Source: Eucommia ulmoides
Taxonomy: Eukaryota > Streptophyta > Magnoliopsida > Garryales > Eucommiaceae
Reading direction: 5' to 3'
Length of the DNA: 64,000 nt
Assembly: GCA_016647705.1 (NCBI GenBank)
Contig: CM028336.1
Span: 16,125,880-16,189,879, forward strand
In this document: in pieces, positions 59,371 through 64,000 of the stretch
Position numbering within the stretch: position 1 is the stretch's first letter
Layout of the letters: every line of letters starts with the position of its first letter
Notes under the pieces: generated by a model
The model's database searches: none
Seen by the model: only the letters and a program-made list of their open reading frames with translations
Told to the model about the DNA's origin: nothing
Made by a program: the position numbers and the translations under genes

Positions 59371-59790
59371 AGTGGTAACGTTGATTGATCCAGGTGCAAC
59401 TCATAATTTCATTTCCCTTGAGCTGGTGCAGTGTTTCCAGCTTCCCGTTTTTAAAACGGAAGCTTATGGAGTGACTATGGGGACGGGTAATTTTGTAGGA
59501 TGAAAAGGAATTTGTCGAGGAGTATTCCTTAACTTACAGGGGATTGATATCGTTGATGATTTTTTGCCACTTGGATTGGGGAGCTCGGATGTAATACTTG
59601 GCATTCAGTGGCTTGAAACATTGAGGATGACTTACATGAATTGGAAATTACAAGTGATGAAGTTCAGACTGGGTAATGAGAACATCACCTTACGTGGGGA
59701 TCCCTCTCTAGTCTCTAGGCAAAACTTGGCTGTCTTTGAGAGCAATGATGACCCTGAAACATGGGGGCTCTGGGATTTTGGTGGAGCTCA
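59371..59790 (+). pseudogene. gypsy aspartic protease
   Basis: VTLIDPGATHNFISLELV carries the DxGATHNFIS active-site motif, with P in the usual S/C position. It ends with DVILGIQWLETL and MTYMNWKLQVMKF. A stop (59503 area) and a frame change split it. Confidence 0.82.
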
Positions 59791-59799
59791 ACCATATAA

Positions 59800-60720
59800 C
59801 TGTGCCTGACGAAAGTGATTCCTCGGTACTAGAGTTTCTTCACTCAACTCTGGTGGAGCATGAGGTAGTTTTTGACATGCCTCTTGGACTACTACCTGCT
59901 CGTGGGCATACACACTCTATTGTGCTCAAAGAGGGCAAGCCGCCGATCTGTGTACGCCCTTATCGATATCCCCACATTCGGAAGGCTGAGATCGAACGAT
60001 TGATTAAAGAAATGCTCGCTGCCAGCATCATACAGGTCAGTAATAGTCCATATTCAAGTCTTGTCTTGTTAGTTAAGAAAAAGGACGGGTCTTGGCTTTT
60101 TTGTGTGGACTATATGGCACCGAACAAGGCAACAGTTCCAAATAAGTACCCTATCCTTGTCATCGATGGACTCCTTCATGAGTTACATGGTGCACATATT
60201 TTTTTGAAGCTTGATTTGAAGTCAAGCTACCATCAGATCAGGGTTAGAGCTGAGGATGTCCATAAAACCGCCTTTATGACTCATGATTGCCATTACAAGT
60301 TCCTCGTGATGCCCTTTGGTCTCACTAACGCCCCAACGACGTTTCAATCACTTACGAATGATGTGTTTTGGCCTATCTTAGAAAATTTGTTCTAGTCTTC
60401 TTTGACGATATTTTGATTTATAACTCGTCTGAGGAAGCCCATCAACAATATTTAGCACAAGTTTTGGGTGTTCTACAACAACATAGTCTATATGCTAACC
60501 GAAAGAAATGTGAGTTTGGTAAAACTCAAGTTTCTTACCTTGGATATATCATTTCTGGAGATGGAGTTGCAGCTGACCCAAACAAGATTTAGGCCATGGT
60601 ATCTTGGCCAACACCTACCAATTTGAAAGAGTTAAAAGAGTTACGCGGCTTCTTGGGGTTGACAGGCTATTATAGAAAATATGTGGCCAACTATGCTCAA
60701 ATTGCCTTGCCATCGGCTGA
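59800..60720 (+). pseudogene. gypsy reverse transcriptase
   Basis: Motifs in order: VRPYRYPHIRKAEIERLIKE, SPYSSLVLLVKKKDGSW, FCVDYMAPNKATV (usually VDYRALN), FLKLDLKSSYHQIRV, MPFGLTNAPTTFQ, then in a shifted frame VLVFFDDILIYN with the catalytic DD, and [15 protein letters not shown]. Stops at 60394 and 60590. Confidence 0.9.
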
Positions 60721-60751
60721 GCATTTGAAGAAAGATAATTCTGGTAGAATG

Positions 60752-61200
60752 CGGCTGCTGTGAAGGCTTTTGAGGAGCTAAAAAGAAATATGATTTTACT
60801 ACCCGTGTTGGCGATGCCAAACTTTACACAACCTTTTATTATAGAGACAGATGTTTCCGGTTTTGGGTTGGGAGCAGTACTCTTTCAAGGACAACAACCA
60901 ATAACATTTTTTAGCCGTGGTGTGGGCCCTCAAGCTCGCTTGAAGTCAATCTATGATAAGGAATTGATGGCGATAGTGTTTGCTGTCATAAAGTGGTAAC
61001 CTTATCTGCTTGGGAGGCGTTTTGTAGTGAGGACAGACCAACAGAGTTTGAAGTTTCTGCTAGAACGAAGAATTGTTGGGGCCGAGTACTAAAAATGGAT
61101 TACCAAACTCATAGGGTACCATTTGGACATTCAGTACCGAAGTGGGGCAAGTAATAGGGTGGCTTATGCTCTATCTTGTATTCCCGAGCAGCTAGAGTGC
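60752..61200 (+). pseudogene. gypsy RNase H
   Basis: FIIETDVSGFGLGAVLFQGQ, SIYDKELMAIVFAVIKW, a stop, then FVVRTDQQSLKFLLERR and DIQYRSGASNRVAYALS. The D of the usual ADALSR is replaced by Y. Confidence 0.88.
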
Positions 61201-61335
61201 TCGACTTTAGCAGTTCCTCAGTGGCAATACTGGGTTATTTTACGGGCAGAATTAGTAGAGGATGAGCTTCTTAAAAAGTTAAGAGACGACATCATTTCAG
61301 GAAATCATCACCATGTTGGATTAACAATGGAGTAG

Positions 61336-62408
61336 GGAGTGTTGTATTATAAAGGACGCTTAGTGATTCCGCGTACTTCTCAGCGTCTTTCTACTATTAT
61401 TGGAGAGTTTCATAACTCCTCAATTGGTGGGCATTCGGGAGAGATGAAGAAGCATGTGGCATCTGAGTTGTTTTGGGTGGGAATGCGCAAGGATATTATT
61501 ACATATGTGCGCGAATGCACGGTTTGCTAGCCGAACAAGCACTTGACGACTACTCCCGCCGGATTACTCCGGTCTATCCCTCTTCAGGCGCAGGTTTGGG
61601 ATGAAGTTACGCTTGACTTTATTGAAGGACTACCTTGTTCTGAAAGTGTGGATACTATACTTGTGGTAGTGGATAGACTGAGCAAATATGCTCACGTTAT
61701 TGGGTTGAAACACCTTTTTATTGCGGTGTCAATTGCTTGAGTTTTTGTTCAGGAGATTGTGAGGCTGCACGGTATTTCCTTAGTCCATTATTTCTGATCA
61801 GGATCAGGTGTTCTTGAGCCATTTTTGGAGTGAGTTGTTCAAGTTATAGGGCACTACTCTCAAGTGTAGTACAACGTATCATCTTCAATCAGACGGCCAG
61901 ACAGAGGTTGTCAATTGGTGTCTGGAAACCTATCTGGGTTGTTTTGCATCGGAGAAGCCTCGCACATGGGCTCGCTGGTTGGCATGGGCCGAGTACTGGT
62001 ACATCACCTCCTTTCATTCATCTATTCGTTGTACTCCTTTTCGTGCCTTGTATGGTCAAGACCCTCCACCAATTATTCGTTATGAGAGTGGCACTGCTTC
62101 GGTTTCCCTTGTTGGCCAATTGCTGGAGGATCGAGAATCGAGATGCACAATTAGATGATTTACGGATGCATTTGCTGCGAGCTCAGCAGAGGATGAACAC
62201 GCAGGCTGACAGTAAAAGGCATCATGGGGAGTTTGCGGAAGGAGATTTGGTATTCTTAAAGCTGAGGCCATACAGACAATGTTCCTTAGCTAAACACAAG
62301 TATGAGAAACTTGCAGCTCCTTTCTATGGTCCTTTCAAGATTCTGCATTGCATTGGAAAGGTCGCTTACGAGCTGGAACTTCCCTCTTCAGCTACTATTC
62401 ATCCTGTG
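61336..62408 (+). pseudogene. gypsy integrase, cut by a copia insertion
   Basis: Zinc-binding part (EFHNSSIGGHSGEMK, RECTVC), core (WDEVTLDFIEGLP, DTILVVVDRLSKYAHV), then decayed frames with SDQDQVFLSHFWSELF and HLQSDGQTEVVN, and a C-terminal part (GDLVFLKLRPYRQCSLA, FYGPFKILHCIGKVAYELEL, SATIHPV). The reading leaves the gypsy sequence at 62408, inside HPV, where a copia LTR begins. Confidence 0.88.
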
Positions 62409-62621
62409 TGTCAAGAGAAATAAGGAAATTAAGAATAAGAAAATTGGTTGGTTGTTTTTGGAAAGTCTGTATATTAGTTCTTGTATTTCTAGAATAATCC
62501 CTTGATTAGGGGAATTTGATTTATTTTTTCCTTTCTTTGCAACTAGGGTTGTATATATAAATCCACTGTTGTACAGATCAAAGGTAATAAAGAAATTGTT
62601 CAATCAATACCTTTTCTTTCA
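62409..62621 (+). repeat. 5' LTR of the nested copia
   Basis: About 213 bp from TGTCAAGAG to TTTCA, containing a 'gtatatataaatcc' TATA-like element near 62553 and 'aataaagaaattg' near the end, the usual copia LTR layout. The end could be two bases further on. Confidence 0.7.
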
Positions 62622-62623
62622 CA

Positions 62624-62635
62624 TGGCATTAGAGC
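62624..62635 (+). promoter_or_regulatory. copia primer-binding site
   Basis: TGGCATTAGAGC, two changes from the usual TGGTATCAGAGC. Confidence 0.75.
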
Positions 62636-63172
62636 TGTAAGGCTCGATCCTCTGTGTTTCTTGATTTTTCTCGGCCTTAATCGCCACAGTTCTTCGGCCT
62701 TCATTGCCGAAAAGATTGCTGGGTCCCTGGTTCTTCAATCGGCCTTCATTGCCGAGACAATGTCTGGGTTTGGCCAACGCCATTGTTGCCGAAATCCATC
62801 TGTGCTCTAGCCACCACCACTGCTGCCGGATCTGCTCGAAGTCGACGAACCAGAAAATGGCCTACCCTCTGTCGTCGCCGCTGCTCTAGATCAAAGCCTT
62901 CGCCGGACCAGTGCATAGCTGGATTTCGAACTCAGTTTCGGAGAAATCAAAGGCAGCATCACGATTCGTCGTTGAAACGTCACTGTGCAGTGAGTCCATC
63001 GCGATTCGTCGTTGAAGGTTCCTTTCTCATCGATTAGCCTTTTAAACATCAAGTGAGTTAACTCGGTGATTCAACCCAGTGAGTCAACTCAGTAATTCAG
63101 CATCAAGTGACATCTTAAGCATACCCATTGACAAAAACGTTACTACGGTATAGTAACGTATTCAATCAAACT
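62636..63172 (+). other. leader of the nested copia
   Basis: GC-rich, with 'gccttcattgccga' repeated (62697, 62740) and 'ccgatt/ccggatctgctcgaa'. The 'gccaccaccactgctgccgg' and 'gtgagtcaactcag' parts resemble the leader at 18040-18140 of the intergenic copia. Confidence 0.65.
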
Positions 63173-63970
63173 ATGTCAGAGACATCCGTAATCACCAACA
63201 CTGCTAGTCGAATTGAAGAAGTAGCACAGCATCAACTAGTTGAGGAATTGCAACACATTCAATCAGCAGACCGATTGAATGGAAAAAACTACTTGAAGTG
63301 GTCACAACTTGTTTGCACCACGTTGAAAGGAAAAGAAAAAATAAGCTATCTGCTTGGAACAGGGCCTAAGAAAGGAGATCCTCGGTTTGAAGCTTGGGAC
63401 GAGGAAGATTCACTTGTCATGGCTTGGTTGTGGAATTCCATGACGCCTGAAATTAGTGACACATGTATGTTCTTGACAACTGCAAAGGATATTTGGGGAA
63501 CTGTTCGACAAACGTACTCAAAGAAAAGTGACTCAGCATAAGTATATGAGATAAAGGTTCAAACCGGCATGACAGTTCAAGGGAACAAAACTGTTACGGA
63601 ATATGCCAATACACTCAAGAATCTATGGCAAGAGCTTGATCGCTATAGGAGCTTTGAAACAAAGTGTCCAGAAGATGCAACAATTTTAAAGAATTTCATA
63701 GAACAAGATCGAGTTTATGATTTTCTTGTGGGACTCCGTTGAATTTGATCAAGTTCGAGTTCAAATTCTCTGTAAGGGTGAAGTTCCTTCTCTGAATGAG
63801 GTGATTTCCTTAATTCGAGTAGAGGAAAGCAGGAGAGGGATTATGCTGAAACCCCAAAACTTGGAAGGCTCGACTATGGTGGTTAACGAAAGCAGTGAAC
63901 CGAAGGCAACCTTAGAGCAACCAATAATTCTTGAAAATGGGAAGGCAGAATTATCAAAAGCTCCGATCTG
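63173..63970 (+). pseudogene. copia gag, interrupted
   Basis: Starts MSETSVITNTASRIEE and has DRLNGKNYLKWSQLVCTTLK, SYLLGTGPKKGDPRFEAW, MAWLWNSMTPEIS, AKDIWGTVRQTYS, all typical of copia gag. A TAA at 63538 sits where CAA/Gln is expected before VYEIKVQT. A one-base frameshift is near 63737 (after DFLVGLR), then EFDQVRVQIL and VISLIRVEESRR follow. Not translatable as one chain. Confidence 0.85.
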
Positions 63971-64000
63971 AGACAACAAGGACAACCTTTGGTGTACCTA

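Larger units (their letters stand above)
56047..62408 (+). mobile_element. Ty3/gypsy retrotransposon, nested and inactivated
   Basis: 5' LTR from TGTTAGGCC (56047) to ...ACCTATCA (58063), interrupted at 56248-57938. Then come the primer site TGGTATCAGAG, gag, protease, RT, RNase H and integrase in gypsy order, up to 62408, where a copia LTR cuts in. The 3' remainder and the second LTR lie beyond the window. The LTR ends TGTTAGGC and CCTATCA are complementary at most positions, supporting the start chosen. Without the insertion the LTR is about 321 bp. Gag has a nonsense codon and a 23-bp duplication, and pol has many stops. Confidence 0.88.
62409..64000 (+). mobile_element. Ty1/copia element nested in gypsy, 5' part
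   Basis: The LTR starts TGTCAAGAG at 62409, right where the gypsy integrase stops matching its family, and ends before a primer site at 62624. A GC-rich leader and gag follow to the window end. The expected 5-bp target copy on the left is CTGTG (62404-62408); its partner would lie beyond 64000. This is the last of at least three insertions in this part of XPO4 intron 12. Confidence 0.85.

Noticed and set aside
1-64000. endogenous pararetrovirus, CRISPR array, tRNA or rRNA gene
   Set aside because: All RT-like sequences carry copia, gypsy or LINE motifs with LTR or LINE context. No spacer-repeat array and no convincing tRNA or rRNA sequence was seen by reading.

Overview
This is nuclear DNA from a flowering plant, most likely a eudicot. 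The evidence is GT-AG introns, two exon-intron genes with plant-type protein sequences, TGG-type initiator-tRNA(Met) primer sites, and a heavy load of Ty1/copia, Ty3/gypsy, LINE, TRIM and MITE-like elements in AT-rich DNA. I cannot name the species. Nothing bacterial, organellar, CRISPR-like or viral was seen, and no tRNA or rRNA gene was recognised.

Two host genes lie on the + strand, and both are cut by the window. Five 3' exons of tubulin-folding cofactor B (CAP-Gly domain and C-terminal tail; stop at 12708-12710) are spread over 3583-12710. One intron of about 7.2 kb holds a dead LINE, two antisense copia fragments and a fold-back repeat. Upstream exons lie before base 1, so the gypsy remnant at 650-2819 is also intronic. 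The second gene is exportin-4 (XPO4, importin-beta superfamily). Twelve exons from the ATG at 35362 to 54049 join in phase into 456 codons without a stop. Its introns hold a LINE, odd palindrome-rich repeat tracts, an antisense copia carrying a TRIM, and, in the last (unfinished) intron, a stack of nested LTR elements that runs to the window end.

The 22.6 kb between the genes holds no recognised host gene. In order it contains two TIR elements (12832-13451, 13474-14447), an AT-rich stretch, a complete but inactivated 4.5 kb copia element with 165-bp LTRs (17444-21964), a 5.1 kb LTR element with about 1.17-kb LTRs and no visible coding capacity (22912-28010), a decayed copia gag-integrase (30887-32690), a long-TIR fold-back MITE (33181-33464) and a TIR element carrying a minisatellite (34282-35068).

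The most informative architecture is at 56047-64000. A Ty3/gypsy element has its 5' LTR split by a 1.69-kb TG...CA insertion flanked by CTTGC (a probable solo LTR that carries an array of CCTAGGCG palindromes), and its integrase end is interrupted by a copia element whose leader resembles that of the copia at 17444. I found no new biological system. The points worth a second look are structural: the TRIM, the solo LTR, the LARD-like element, a 249-bp duplication bracketing a gypsy fragment, and two unexplained palindrome arrays.
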